Of a stretch of DNA of 24,385 nucleotides, positions 6,787 through 12,701 are shown one piece after another. The DNA is from a virus, in the IMG/VR virus record IMGVR_UViG_3300027782_000353, positions 1 to 24,385 of that record. One strand, written 5' to 3'. Position numbers and translations under genes: made by a program. Below the pieces are notes generated by a model. It had not been told where the DNA came from and did not search any database. It saw only the letters and a list, made by a program, of their open reading frames with translations. Position 1 is the stretch's first letter. Each line of letters begins with the position of its first letter.

Positions 6787-7026
6787 GTGAAGAAGTATCT
6801 TTTGTTATTGCCCTTGTTATTATTGCCAGCTTGTGCCTCACAACCACCCCAAGTTTCAGGATATGAAAAAGTGGAAAAGATGGAACGCCGTGATGTCATT
6901 CGTGGTGTTACTGAATGTGAAGAAGCTGATATGAAACCTTATGTCGAGTATGTTACACAAACAACTGCTCACGGCAAGGTATTAGTACCTATCAATGTGC
7001 ATTGTGATCCTGTTCGTAAGAAGTAA
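6787..7026 (+). CDS. Phage lipoprotein
   Basis: A 79-residue protein with a type II signal peptide: KK at the start, a leucine-rich core and an LPAC lipobox (Cys16), then Ala17. By the E. coli +2 rule an Ala next to the lipidated cysteine would send it to the outer membrane. The mature part (VTECEEADMKPYVEYVT to VPINVHCDP) keeps two cysteines and resembles small marine-phage lipoproteins. Start is GTG 6787, placed by GGAG at 6776-6779. Phage lipoproteins often act in superinfection exclusion or lysis, but no such role can be read here. First gene of a cluster of envelope-associated genes. Confidence 0.85.
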   Translation: MKKYLLLLPLLLLPACASQPPQVSGYEKVEKMERRDVIRGVTECEEADMKPYVEYVTQTTAHGKVLVPINVHCDPVRKK

Positions 7027-7028
7027 TC

Positions 7029-7415
7029 ATGGACTATAATCAAATTCTAACCACCTTAGGAATCACTCAAGGTAGATTAGAAACCATTATCATCTTTACG
7101 GTGATTGCCATTGGTATAGGAATAATTGCCGTATTGTATTGGAAGTTTTTACTGGCTGGTTTCTTTGCCTTGATTGTGATATTCATTTTCTCCCGCCACG
7201 AACCAGATATTGCCGTGGTGGCAAAATCATCTTCAACACCTATAATCGTTGAAGAACTGAATACACCACCTCCTGTGGTAGAAGTCAAACCCAATGTTAA
7301 ACCTGTGGAATCTAAACAGATAAGTAAAGCAGAACAAGAGTTTATGGAAGATTGTTTATCTCTTGCTGACAAAAAATCTATTTGTGAGGATTTATGGAAA
7401 CAACGAAATCATTAG
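7029..7415 (+). CDS. Membrane protein with two transmembrane helices and Pro-rich tail
   Basis: A 128-residue protein. Two adjacent hydrophobic segments at about residues 19-38 and 40-55 are followed by a Pro/Val-rich linker (STPIIVEELNTPPPVVEVKP) and a conserved-looking end, EFMEDCLSLADKKSICEDLW, with two cysteines. The arrangement suggests an inner-membrane anchor with an extended periplasmic tail. It starts 2 nt after the lipoprotein stop and overlaps the next gene by 22 nt. Function unknown. Confidence 0.8.
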   Translation: MDYNQILTTLGITQGRLETIIIFTVIAIGIGIIAVLYWKFLLAGFFALIVIFIFSRHEPDIAVVAKSSSTPIIVEELNTPPPVVEVKPNVKPVESKQISKAEQEFMEDCLSLADKKSICEDLWKQRNH

Positions 7416-7606
7416 CAGAAATCTTTAGTTTGACTTTAAGTGTAATCATACTCATTGGGTATATTACATATCACTATCAACACCAGAGTAGTGTTGTGAT
7501 TTATGATTGTTCGCTTGCAGAAATATCTCCCGATTATCCTGTAAGTGTGAAAGAAGAATGTAGAAAAGTGAAAAATGACAGAAGAACAAATCAAACATCT
7601 AAATGA
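7394..7606 (+). CDS. Small single-pass membrane protein
   Basis: A 70-residue protein overlapping the previous gene by 22 nt. One membrane helix (FSLTLSVIILIGYITY) is followed by VVIYDCSLAEISPDYPVSVK and EECRKVKNDRR. The YDCxLAEISPDYPxxVKExCR pattern recurs, as I recall, in small T4-like marine phage proteins. Its function is unknown; two cysteines may form a periplasmic disulfide. It overlaps the methyltransferase-like gene by 32 nt. Confidence 0.78.
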   Translation: METTKSLAEIFSLTLSVIILIGYITYHYQHQSSVVIYDCSLAEISPDYPVSVKEECRKVKNDRRTNQTSK

Positions 7607-8183
7607 ACTGGTAGCAAAAACCACTAAACGAGCACCCTCATATGCCATGATGTTAAGTCATGTGGCAAATATTCAAAACCCACTTATTGTGGAAACTGGA
7701 TGTGCCAGACAAGAGGACAACTTTGAAGGTGATGGAATGTCAACCGTCATCTTTGATACTCTGGTGGATTATCATGGTGGCGAGTTCTATTCTGTAGATA
7801 TTAATCCTGATAATGTAAAGTTTGCACAGAGTAATACCAAGAAGGCCAAAGTTTTCTGTGGTGATTCTGTGGCATATCTGCATAATCAAAATAAGATGTG
7901 GGTAGAACAAGGTCGTAAGATTGACCTGCTTTACCTAGATTCTTTTGACTTTGACCTTAAAGAACCCCACCCATCCTCATTACATCATATTTTAGAAATG
8001 GTTGCAATCTCTCCAAGTTTGGGACCTGGTACTATGATTTGTGTTGATGATAATTTTGTGGTAGAACAAAGTAATACAGGTGAGAGATTTGAAATTGGTA
8101 AAGGTGGTTATGTAAAGCAATACATGGACGCTATCCATAAAGATAGAATTTTCAACGGTTATCAATGGATTTGGAAACTATGA
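7575..8183 (+). CDS. Class I SAM-dependent methyltransferase-like protein
   Basis: A 202-residue Rossmann-fold protein. Motif I is VETGCAR (about 39-45), motif II is SVDINPDN with the acidic residue D75, then GDSVAYL (96-102) and LLYLDSFDF (motif IV region, 118-126), with a later CVDDNF. This order fits the Methyltransf_24-like class I family; the glycine-rich loop is poor (ETGCAR rather than ExGxGxG), so cofactor binding should be regarded as likely rather than certain. Substrate unknown. It starts inside the membrane-protein gene and ends in an ATGA overlap with the next gene. Confidence 0.8.
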   Translation: MTEEQIKHLNELVAKTTKRAPSYAMMLSHVANIQNPLIVETGCARQEDNFEGDGMSTVIFDTLVDYHGGEFYSVDINPDNVKFAQSNTKKAKVFCGDSVAYLHNQNKMWVEQGRKIDLLYLDSFDFDLKEPHPSSLHHILEMVAISPSLGPGTMICVDDNFVVEQSNTGERFEIGKGGYVKQYMDAIHKDRIFNGYQWIWKL

Positions 8184-8503
8184 CAACATTCACCAGCGAA
8201 GATAGAGAATGGGCTTATTGGGACAATTATGTTTGTCCCAAGTATACTCGACAGACAGAGATTCAATTCTTCTTTCCGCTGACTGAACAGATACCGTTAG
8301 GACTTGATTATACTGGTTGTGCAAAACTTAACGCCACAGAGTATACTAATGGTGATACTACAGGATTTGCATTTTATCCTACTGGCACATGGGAAGGTGT
8401 CGGTACTATCACACTCAAAGCAACAGAACTAACTATTGAAACACCGAATATGCCATGGTACAGAAAACTGGCATTCAAACTACTTGGATTTAAATGGAAA
8501 TAA
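8180..8503 (+). CDS. Hypothetical protein
   Basis: A 107-residue protein starting in the ATGA junction with the methyltransferase gene; ATG 8165 in the same frame would overlap more and has no better binding site. The sequence MTTFTSEDREWAYWDNYVC is followed by a strand-rich core (TEIQFFFPLTEQIPLGLDYT, then FYPTGTWEGVGTITLKATEL) and a basic hydrophobic end. It is probably a small beta protein. No family is recognised. Confidence 0.75.
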   Translation: MTTFTSEDREWAYWDNYVCPKYTRQTEIQFFFPLTEQIPLGLDYTGCAKLNATEYTNGDTTGFAFYPTGTWEGVGTITLKATELTIETPNMPWYRKLAFKLLGFKWK

Positions 8504-8505
8504 AC

Positions 8506-8685
8506 ATGACTATATTAGGTTTTATTGGATTTATTATTACACTACTGATTATCGTGCCGGCCTCATTGGTTGCACTTATTAAGGTATTCACCCATCCCGT
8601 CAGAGAAATCACCAATCTTTGGATATCTCTGGCAGATGTCATTCTTGATACTATCGAAACTATTAAAAGAGAATTCAAAAAGTAA
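8506..8685 (+). CDS. Small membrane protein
   Basis: A 59-residue protein with one strong N-terminal membrane helix (ILGFIGFIITLLIIVPASLVA) and an amphipathic helix ending in KREFKK. ATG 8506 is preferred over ATG 8494 because GGA at 8496-8498 is well spaced and the start then follows the upstream stop by 2 nt. Function unknown. Confidence 0.75.
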   Translation: MTILGFIGFIITLLIIVPASLVALIKVFTHPVREITNLWISLADVILDTIETIKREFKK

Positions 8686-8689
8686 TATT

Positions 8690-8953
8690 ATGCGAAACAC
8701 AAAAGACATGACAGCGAAACAGATGATCCTATTCCTATCTCTAACTGCTCTGATTTTGGCGGCGCTTTCCAGCGCTTCCGGCTTATTCGATTCCGAACCA
8801 CCACCCACTATCTCCGTAGAGAAACTCAAAGCCATGGAATCTGGCCAAATCATCTGCCTTCCAGAATATCCTTCCTCAGAGCAACTGTGGCGTTGCGAAG
8901 ATGCTTATGGTAATTCACACAATAACCTCATTATCAAAAAATCATTTATATGA
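8690..8953 (+). CDS. Membrane-anchored hypothetical protein
   Basis: An 87-residue protein, start ATG 8690 (MRNTKDMTAKQMILFLSLTA), right after the previous stop. A hydrophobic segment (MILFLSLTALILAALSSASG) serves as a signal anchor or signal peptide; the exported part has two cysteines (QIICLPEYPSSEQLWRCEDA). Much longer upstream extensions in the same frame overlap the preceding gene and are unlikely. Codon use is a little more GC-rich than upstream. Confidence 0.75.
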   Translation: MRNTKDMTAKQMILFLSLTALILAALSSASGLFDSEPPPTISVEKLKAMESGQIICLPEYPSSEQLWRCEDAYGNSHNNLIIKKSFI

Positions 8954-8970
8954 TTCTCCAATGATTCTCA

Positions 8971-9255
8971 ATGGCAATCAAAAATAATAAAGAATACGAT
9001 TGGGTGGAGGGAGACCGTTTAGGTAACTATCTCTATTACGAAGTTGGTACCGGTCGTATCATTGGTGAAGTATCCCGTGTTGGTATGACTGGTACTAGAA
9101 GTCAGGCATCTTGCTATATCGATGTCAATAACCACATCTATCTCGGTAACTATATCGATGCCACATGGGCTAAACTGGCCGTAGAGCGTAAACAACATTG
9201 GTTTGATAACAATATCGATAATGGTATTGAATACGACCCAATAACCTCTGTATGA
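8971..9255 (+). CDS. Hypothetical protein
   Basis: A 94-residue soluble protein with a strand-rich centre (NYLYYEVGTGRIIGEVSRVG, ASCYIDVNNHIYLGNYIDAT) followed by a WAKLAVERKQHW helix. Codon use favours ATC, TAC and GGT more than the genes downstream. The pattern 'IIGEV.r.g....A.....YLG.Y.....AK.avE' is typical of a small phage protein group of unknown function. It overlaps the next gene by 4 nt. Confidence 0.75.
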   Translation: MAIKNNKEYDWVEGDRLGNYLYYEVGTGRIIGEVSRVGMTGTRSQASCYIDVNNHIYLGNYIDATWAKLAVERKQHWFDNNIDNGIEYDPITSV

Positions 9256-9458
9256 TACTGAATAAGAGGAACATCCAATCTGCTCGATGGGACCACAGTA
9301 ATAATAAGTGGTTAGTCGGTACAGAAGAATATCAATGGGTGGACATGAAGAACAAACCTATTTCTGCTTGGATGAACTTTGATGATGCTCTGATATGGAT
9401 ACAAGAATATGACAATGGAAACTCCAATCAAAATACTGAAATACTACTGGAACGATAA
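9252..9458 (+). CDS. Small hypothetical protein
   Basis: A 68-residue protein with ATGA overlap to the preceding gene. Tryptophan-rich (ARWDHSNNKWLVGTEEYQWV, AWMNFDDALIWIQEY). No family is recognised. It overlaps the following short gene by 50 nt. Confidence 0.7.
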   Translation: MILNKRNIQSARWDHSNNKWLVGTEEYQWVDMKNKPISAWMNFDDALIWIQEYDNGNSNQNTEILLER

Positions 9459-9573
9459 ACTGGTCTCTGAGGCGGAGTACCAGCAGTTGGATGAGGAATG
9501 GAAACAGAAGTGTATAAACGAAGAATCCACACAGGACCTTCCAGAAAAAAAATCTAGGAAATCGAAGAAGTGA
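9409..9573 (+). CDS. Small hypothetical protein, 54 aa
   Basis: The frame MTMETPIKILKYYWNDKLVS, EAEYQQLDEEWKQKC and a Lys-rich end (PEKKSRKSKK) overlaps the upstream gene by 50 nt and the downstream GTG by 4 nt. GGA at 9397-9399 suits ATG 9409; ATG 9415 is an alternative. Coding character (charged, no rare runs) is good but there is no homology call. Confidence 0.6.
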   Translation: MTMETPIKILKYYWNDKLVSEAEYQQLDEEWKQKCINEESTQDLPEKKSRKSKK

Positions 9574-9806
9574 AAAGACAAAAAGCACAAGGTGTAGGGT
9601 TACACCAGAATGATGTTACCAAGTCCCTTAATAGAGAGGCTTTCAAGAAAACTCTGTATACGGTTTCATTGAATGACAAGTATAGAGAATACCAAAAGAA
9701 GTTAGTGGAAGGTGAAAGAATGATGACCTTTCTGGAATTTAAAGAATCCATTAAACCGGTCCGCAGAAAAAAATTTCGAAACTCTAAATCTGGCTCCAGA
9801 AAATAA
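9570..9806 (+). CDS. Basic hypothetical protein, GTG start
   Basis: A 78-residue strongly basic protein (MKRQKAQGVGLHQNDVTKSL to RRKKFRNSKSGSRK), with a start GTG overlapping the previous TGA. Composition suggests nucleic-acid contact, but no domain is seen. It is the last gene before the long non-coding stretch at 9807-10273. Confidence 0.65.
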   Translation: MKRQKAQGVGLHQNDVTKSLNREAFKKTLYTVSLNDKYREYQKKLVEGERMMTFLEFKESIKPVRRKKFRNSKSGSRK

Positions 9807-9951
9807 AAAATTGAAAAAAAGAGTTTGACCTGGTTTCACGTTTTTAGCTTAACACTTTACTCCACCCCCTCCCCCCTTACACCATATAGTCGTTTTCAGA
9901 GCAGCCCTCCGAGCAGTACCAGGCAAGCGTCCTAGAGCAGTCACGAAGCAG

Positions 9952-10011
9952 TCCCCACACGGCTCCAGAGGCATCCGCAGCCAGTATCCCACCCAATCCC
10001 CACACGGCTCC
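9952..10011. repeat. Direct repeat TCCCCACACGGCTCC, 45-bp period
   Basis: Two exact 15-bp copies, at 9952-9966 and 9997-10011, each followed by an (A/G)GAG word. They lie in the C-rich island. Confidence 0.8.
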
Positions 10012-10079
10012 GGAGCTGGCTCCGCACCTCTCCGACCCTTGCCCCATCTCGGCGCCCATCGTGCCATTCTCTATATGCC

Positions 10080-10110
10080 ATAATACTTGACCAAAATGCT
10101 AGAGTATTAT
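10080..10110. repeat. Inverted repeat ATAATACT/AGTATTAT
   Basis: Perfect 8-bp arms at 10080-10087 and 10103-10110 with a 15-nt spacer, just past the C-rich island. There is no T-run after it, so it is not an obvious terminator. Confidence 0.55.
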
Positions 10111-10150
10111 CCTCAATATAATCAACCACTTAGAAGCGCAAAATTAACGG

Positions 10151-10178
10151 TTGACAATTCTACCAATTCCTGTATACT
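10151..10178 (+). promoter_or_regulatory. Sigma-70 promoter with extended -10
   Basis: TTGACA (10151-10156), 16-bp spacer ending ATTCC, TGTATACT with the hexamer at 10173-10178. It probably drives the AT-rich module from 10274 with a leader of roughly 90 nt that contains palindrome copy 4. Confidence 0.82.
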
Positions 10179-10191
10179 CCAAGAGTAGAGA

Positions 10192-10238
10192 GATTTTCGC
10201 TCGGTGCTGTTGTTTCCATACAACACTTCCAGTGAAAA
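10192..10238 (+). promoter_or_regulatory. Leader hairpin containing palindrome copy 4
   Basis: TGTTG (10208-10212), spacer TTTCCATA, CAACA (10221-10225). Here the palindrome is the tip of a longer possible hairpin: ATTTTC/GAAAAT, GCT/AGT and GG/CC pair outside it with small internal loops. It lies about 30 bp downstream of the -10 hexamer, unlike the eight copies found upstream of promoters, so it would be transcribed into the leader. Confidence 0.5.
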
Positions 10239-10273
10239 TTTCAGAATTTTATTATTTGAAAGTATTATAATAT

Positions 10274-10621
10274 ATGAATAACGATTTAAAAGCATTATCT
10301 AATATGAGTATCGCAGAATTAAAACAGTTATTATCATGCGTTAATCAAGATTTAAAAAGTATTAAAAAAGCAGAGAAAATCGCTGCTGAATATGTACCAA
10401 GTGAATATGATATATGCAATAGTATATCTAAAAGATTTACTAAAACAGTTATTATTGAGAATATCGAAAATAAAAAGATTAAACAAGATATTCAAATTCA
10501 AAAAGATATTCTCGATTATCTGAATAGCGGCAACCATATTATTACTGCTAAACCAAGAAAATCAAGAAAATATAGTAATAAACCATTTGTAGTAGCATTA
10601 TCTAATCAAGTATCACTTTAA
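10274..10621 (+). CDS. Hypothetical protein, first gene of the AT-rich module
   Basis: A 115-residue Lys/Ile-rich protein. The N-terminal helix (LKALSNMSIAELKQLLSCVN) is followed by a coiled-coil-like stretch (NIENKKIKQDIQIQKDILDY) and a basic tail (KPRKSRKYSNKP). The binding site before ATG 10274 is weak, so an internal ATG at 10304 is possible. Leucine codons are mostly TTA, which marks a shift in codon use from the genes before 9806. Function unknown. Confidence 0.7.
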   Translation: MNNDLKALSNMSIAELKQLLSCVNQDLKSIKKAEKIAAEYVPSEYDICNSISKRFTKTVIIENIENKKIKQDIQIQKDILDYLNSGNHIITAKPRKSRKYSNKPFVVALSNQVSL

Positions 10622-10643
10622 TATAAACTAAAAAGGAAATTAT

Positions 10644-10859
10644 ATGTTATTAATCGAAACCATCCAGTCCCTCTCATTATCTGATAAACGTGCTTTAGTT
10701 AAAACAATTAAAAGCATTATCTCTGAGGAAGTAAAAGACAAAAAGATAATGGCAGTATTTACTAAACAACAAAAAGAAAATGCTAAAAAGGCAAAAATAC
10801 AAGCGCAGATTAATGCTGCCGCTGAAAAACTTGCTAAATTACAAGCAAAACTAGCATAA
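10644..10859 (+). CDS. Small coiled-coil basic protein
   Basis: A 71-residue protein with AAGGA 9 nt upstream. Two helices: LSLSDKRALVKTIKSIISEE and a long Lys/Ala helix (KKAKIQAQINAAAEKLAKLQ). It looks like an oligomerising coiled coil and could bind nucleic acid; no family is recognised. Confidence 0.72.
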   Translation: MLLIETIQSLSLSDKRALVKTIKSIISEEVKDKKIMAVFTKQQKENAKKAKIQAQINAAAEKLAKLQAKLA

Positions 10860-10868
10860 TAGTGCTTA

Positions 10869-10903
10869 TAATAACCTTTGATATTACAGAGGTTATTAGT
10901 AAG
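10869..10903 (+). promoter_or_regulatory. AT-module hairpin A
   Basis: Nine perfect pairs, TAATAACCT (10869-10877) with AGGTTATTA (10890-10898), loop of 12 nt, followed by GTAAG. It lies between the stop at 10859 and the ATG at 10935. One of four hairpins with a TTATTA-GTAA 3' edge. Confidence 0.65.
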
Positions 10904-10934
10904 TATTATTACCACTTATTATGAAAGAGAAAAT

Positions 10935-11186
10935 ATGATTATAGAAAAAACCCGTTATTATACCATTACACAATCATTTGCGTCCCGTACCGAAAATGAA
11001 TATGAAGTATATGATATTAACCAAAATCGTGCTGGTTATATTGTAGAGAATGCTGTAGATAATACATTTGAAGTATATCATAATGCTACTAGTGATTTTG
11101 AAGATTATACCAGTATTGACTATGCAGATAATTATAGTGATGCATTACAGATTATATTAAGAGAGTTAGAATATGATATGAATTAA
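10935..11186 (+). CDS. Hypothetical protein
   Basis: An 83-residue protein beginning MIIEKTRYYTITQSFASRTE. It is strand-rich, acidic and Tyr-rich (EYEVYDINQNRAGYIVENAV, YADNYSDALQIILRELEYDM). AAGAGA precedes ATG 10935; the in-frame upstream codons run through hairpin A and are unlikely to be translated. No family is recognised. Confidence 0.75.
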   Translation: MIIEKTRYYTITQSFASRTENEYEVYDINQNRAGYIVENAVDNTFEVYHNATSDFEDYTSIDYADNYSDALQIILRELEYDMN

Positions 11187-11426
11187 TACCATTATCCCGA
11201 TGATTTATAATAATGATTGTGCTCTGAGGTGCATAGTGATTATTAGTAAGTTATTGATTATATTAGATATTATTATTGTGGCATATTGAGATACTGCTCG
11301 GAATTTCTCTCAGGATTAACTAGGACGCTCTAGGATAATCAGAAACAGAAACTAAGACTCGAATGGTATACTATATTTGCGACATAATCAACGACATTAT
11401 TACTAATTATTATAAAGGAGTATTAT
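11187..11426. other. Non-coding interval, 240 bp
   Basis: There is no gene here. It holds hairpin B (11208-11245), a short self-complementary stretch CTAG-GACGCT-CTAG (11320-11333), and a possible -10 (TATACT, 11367-11372) without a clear -35. The 9-mer GCGTCCTAG of the C-rich island (from 9927) occurs here inverted at 11320-11328, which may be chance. Confidence 0.5.
11208..11250 (+). promoter_or_regulatory. AT-module hairpin B
   Basis: A 15-position stem pairs 11208-11222 with 11231-11245, with one G-G mismatch and two G-U pairs, loop of 8 nt, then GTAAG. The arm sequences differ from hairpins A, C and D, but the TTATTA-GTAA edge is kept. Confidence 0.6.
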
Positions 11427-11573
11427 ATGAGTAAAAAGCACTATATTATCGTAGCAAAGTCACTAAATGACAATAAAGCATCATTTCAATTATGTTCCGA
11501 TTTAGCAGTCCAGTTTAAAAATGATAATCGGTTATTTGATATTAACCGTTTTCTAACAGCGTGTGGTCATTAA
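11427..11573 (+). CDS. Short conserved phage/plasmid protein (SKKHYI...FLxACG type)
   Basis: A 48-residue frame, MSKKHYIIVAKSLND to FDINRFLTACGH, with AAAGGAG upstream. The start (SKKHyI..A..l) and end (D.nRFL.ACG) match a small, widespread family in proteobacterial phages and plasmids, of unknown function. Its presence supports a proteobacterial host. It is followed 1 nt later by the sigma-like gene. Confidence 0.82.
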   Translation: MSKKHYIIVAKSLNDNKASFQLCSDLAVQFKNDNRLFDINRFLTACGH

Positions 11574-11574
11574 T

Positions 11575-11880
11575 ATGAATATTGTGGAAGATAATGATTT
11601 AGATAATGCGGTATTATGCGATGAGGTATTATCTATCGCCAAATCGGTATTATCTGAAAAAGAATTTGATATTCTATTAGATTATACATTAACCAGTATA
11701 ACCTTTAAAGCACTAGGTGGTGATTATGGAGTATCTGGTGAGCGTATTAAGCAGATTTATGATAAATCTATTCGGAAATTAAAGGGGTCATTATCTTATA
11801 CTAAAATGGTATATAATAGGCACACTGGTCGTTATAATGAAGTGAATAAAAATATATTATTTGATAGGGAGTTTATATGA
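11575..11880 (+). CDS. Stand-alone sigma-70 region 4-like protein
   Basis: A 101-residue protein. Residues about 27-70 read LSEKEFDILLDYTLTSITFK, then GVSGERIKQIYDKSIRKLK, the helix-turn-helix of sigma region 4.2 (normally E.G..lgvSreRvrQIe.kAl.KLr). Regions 2 and 3 are absent, so it cannot be a full sigma factor; it could compete with or modify the host sigma region 4 at the -35 element, or act as a repressor or coactivator. ATG 11575 is chosen over GTG 11563 because it follows the upstream stop. It shares the ATGA junction with the next gene. The domain reading is firm; the role is inference. Confidence 0.8.
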   Translation: MNIVEDNDLDNAVLCDEVLSIAKSVLSEKEFDILLDYTLTSITFKALGGDYGVSGERIKQIYDKSIRKLKGSLSYTKMVYNRHTGRYNEVNKNILFDREFI

Positions 11881-12050
11881 GTTTATCTAATGCAGATATG
11901 GTAGCATTATTAGAAAAAGCACAGGAATTAATCGATACTGTTATTGGTGATTATACAGATGATAATGATATTGATGATATGGATTCACCATTATCTTATC
12001 TTACTAATGCTTCTGGTGATATTCAGGACGCTATTAATCTGATAGAATAG
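11877..12050 (+). CDS. Small acidic protein, 57 aa
   Basis: MSLSNADMVALLEKAQELID, an Asp-rich loop (DYTDDNDIDDMDS) and YLTNASGDIQDAINLIE. It has ATGA overlap with the sigma-like gene and AGGGAG upstream. Two amphipathic helices flank an acidic loop, reminiscent of small DNA-mimic or anti-sigma partners, but nothing specific is recognised. Coupling to the sigma region 4 gene makes a partnership worth testing. Confidence 0.72.
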   Translation: MSLSNADMVALLEKAQELIDTVIGDYTDDNDIDDMDSPLSYLTNASGDIQDAINLIE

Positions 12051-12058
12051 TGATATTA

Positions 12059-12089
12059 TAGTAACCATTATTATAGTGGTTATTAGTAA
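12059..12089 (+). promoter_or_regulatory. AT-module hairpin C
   Basis: Twelve pairs (two G-U), 12059-12070 with 12074-12085, around a 3-nt loop, then GTAA. Core TAACCA/TGGTTA is shared with hairpin D. It lies between the stop at 12050 and ATG 12107. Confidence 0.65.
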
Positions 12090-12106
12090 TATTATTAGGA
12101 GTTATT

Positions 12107-12217
12107 ATGAAGTATATTGTATTATGTTTGGTTGTATCATTATCATATCATTTTAGTGATATTGATACGGAGTTTATGGTTATGAGTGGTAATTTAAATA
12201 TTGAGAGGTCATTATGA
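12107..12217 (+). CDS. Tiny hypothetical protein, 36 aa
   Basis: MKYIVLCLVVSLSYHFSDID then TEFMVMSGNLNIERSL. The N-terminus is a short hydrophobic segment that could be a membrane anchor or signal. AGGAG is 6 nt upstream and the stop overlaps the next ATG (ATGA), both in favour of translation. Confidence 0.6.
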   Translation: MKYIVLCLVVSLSYHFSDIDTEFMVMSGNLNIERSL

Positions 12218-12348
12218 AGTATAGTTATTTTGTTTGGATTGGTGATACATTCAGGTCGGTATTATATGATAATTATACTGAAGCGTATAATCGTTATATT
12301 TCACTGGTTAATGATGGTTTTAGTAATGCTCGTATTGAAAGGATATAA
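12214..12348 (+). CDS. Tiny hypothetical protein, 44 aa
   Basis: MKYSYFVWIGDTFRSVLYDN, then YTEAYNRYISLVNDGFSNAR and a basic end. ATGA overlap with the previous gene and GAGAGG upstream support it. No family is recognised. Confidence 0.62.
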   Translation: MKYSYFVWIGDTFRSVLYDNYTEAYNRYISLVNDGFSNARIERI

Positions 12349-12349
12349 T

Positions 12350-12553
12350 ATGAAGTTTATTGCAGATAATACACGGGTGATTGGTTTATTTAAAAATGAA
12401 GCGATTATCGGTACAGTAGAATCCAGTAGAATATATGGTAAGCGTATTGTATATACGGTTAATCTGGATACTCCAATATCATTAAGGTGGCGCTCCGATC
12501 CAGTATATACCATATTAATGGGACATAATGAGATTAAAGCGGCGCCGTTGTAA
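12350..12553 (+). CDS. Small beta-rich hypothetical protein, 67 aa
   Basis: Start ATG 12350, one base after the preceding stop, with AAAGGAT upstream. MKFIADNTRVIGLFKNEAII, then GTVESSRIYGKRIVYTVNL, looks like a small beta barrel. The same frame is open upstream, but those codons overlap the previous gene. The TAA stop lies within palindrome copy 5. Confidence 0.7.
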   Translation: MKFIADNTRVIGLFKNEAIIGTVESSRIYGKRIVYTVNLDTPISLRWRSDPVYTILMGHNEIKAAPL

Positions 12554-12563
12554 GGATACAACA
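12546..12563. promoter_or_regulatory. TGTTG-N8-CAACA palindrome, copy 5 (one arm base changed)
   Basis: CGTTG, spacer TAAGGATA, CAACA. It overlaps the stop of the preceding gene. It ends 81 bp before the -10 hexamer at 12644. Confidence 0.55.
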
Positions 12564-12600
12564 GAAAAGTAGTGGTTAGTGATTATTCGCCAAGAATAGT

Positions 12601-12639
12601 CATTAGAATATGCCATATTGCTTGTGGTCTATTCTAATG
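12601..12639. repeat. Inverted repeat CATTAGAAT/ATTCTAATG around a -35 element
   Basis: Perfect 9-bp arms at 12601-12609 and 12631-12639 enclose the -35 region at 12622. Its right arm lies in the promoter spacer. Confidence 0.6.
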
Positions 12640-12649
12640 CCTGTATAAT
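12622..12649 (+). promoter_or_regulatory. Sigma-70 promoter with extended -10
   Basis: TTGTGG (12622-12627), 16-bp spacer ending GCC, TGTATAATGG with the hexamer at 12644-12649. It precedes the GP88-like gene at 12702. Confidence 0.82.
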
Positions 12650-12701
12650 GGTTTTTTAAATACGGCATTACTCGATTGTAAATTTTGAGAATAGGAAATA
12701 T

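Larger units (their letters stand above)
9807..10273. other. Non-coding stretch with C-rich island
   Basis: This 467-bp interval holds no convincing gene. About 9858-10070 is strikingly C-rich on the plus strand (runs of C at 9861-9877) in an otherwise AT-rich phage. It contains the 15-bp direct repeat TCCCCACACGGCTCC at 9952-9966 and 9997-10011, 45 bp apart, and several AGCAG words. Then come an 8-bp inverted repeat (10080-10087/10103-10110), a promoter (10151-10178) and palindrome copy 4 (10208-10225). Confidence 0.7.

Noticed and set aside
9821-9850. TTGACC after the gene ending at 9806 as a promoter
   Set aside because: No acceptable -10 at 16 to 18 bp; the promoter at 10151 is much better.
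9849-10067. Minus-strand open frame (about 72 aa, Gly/Arg/Trp-rich) and a stop-free plus frame through the C-rich island
   Set aside because: GC-rich DNA lacks stop codons by chance. The plus frame has no usable start, and the minus frame has only a weak binding site and low-complexity composition unlike phage proteins.
9927-11334. Shared 9-mer GCGTCCTAG in the C-rich island, inverted at 11320
   Set aside because: Too short to separate from chance; noted only in the interval description.
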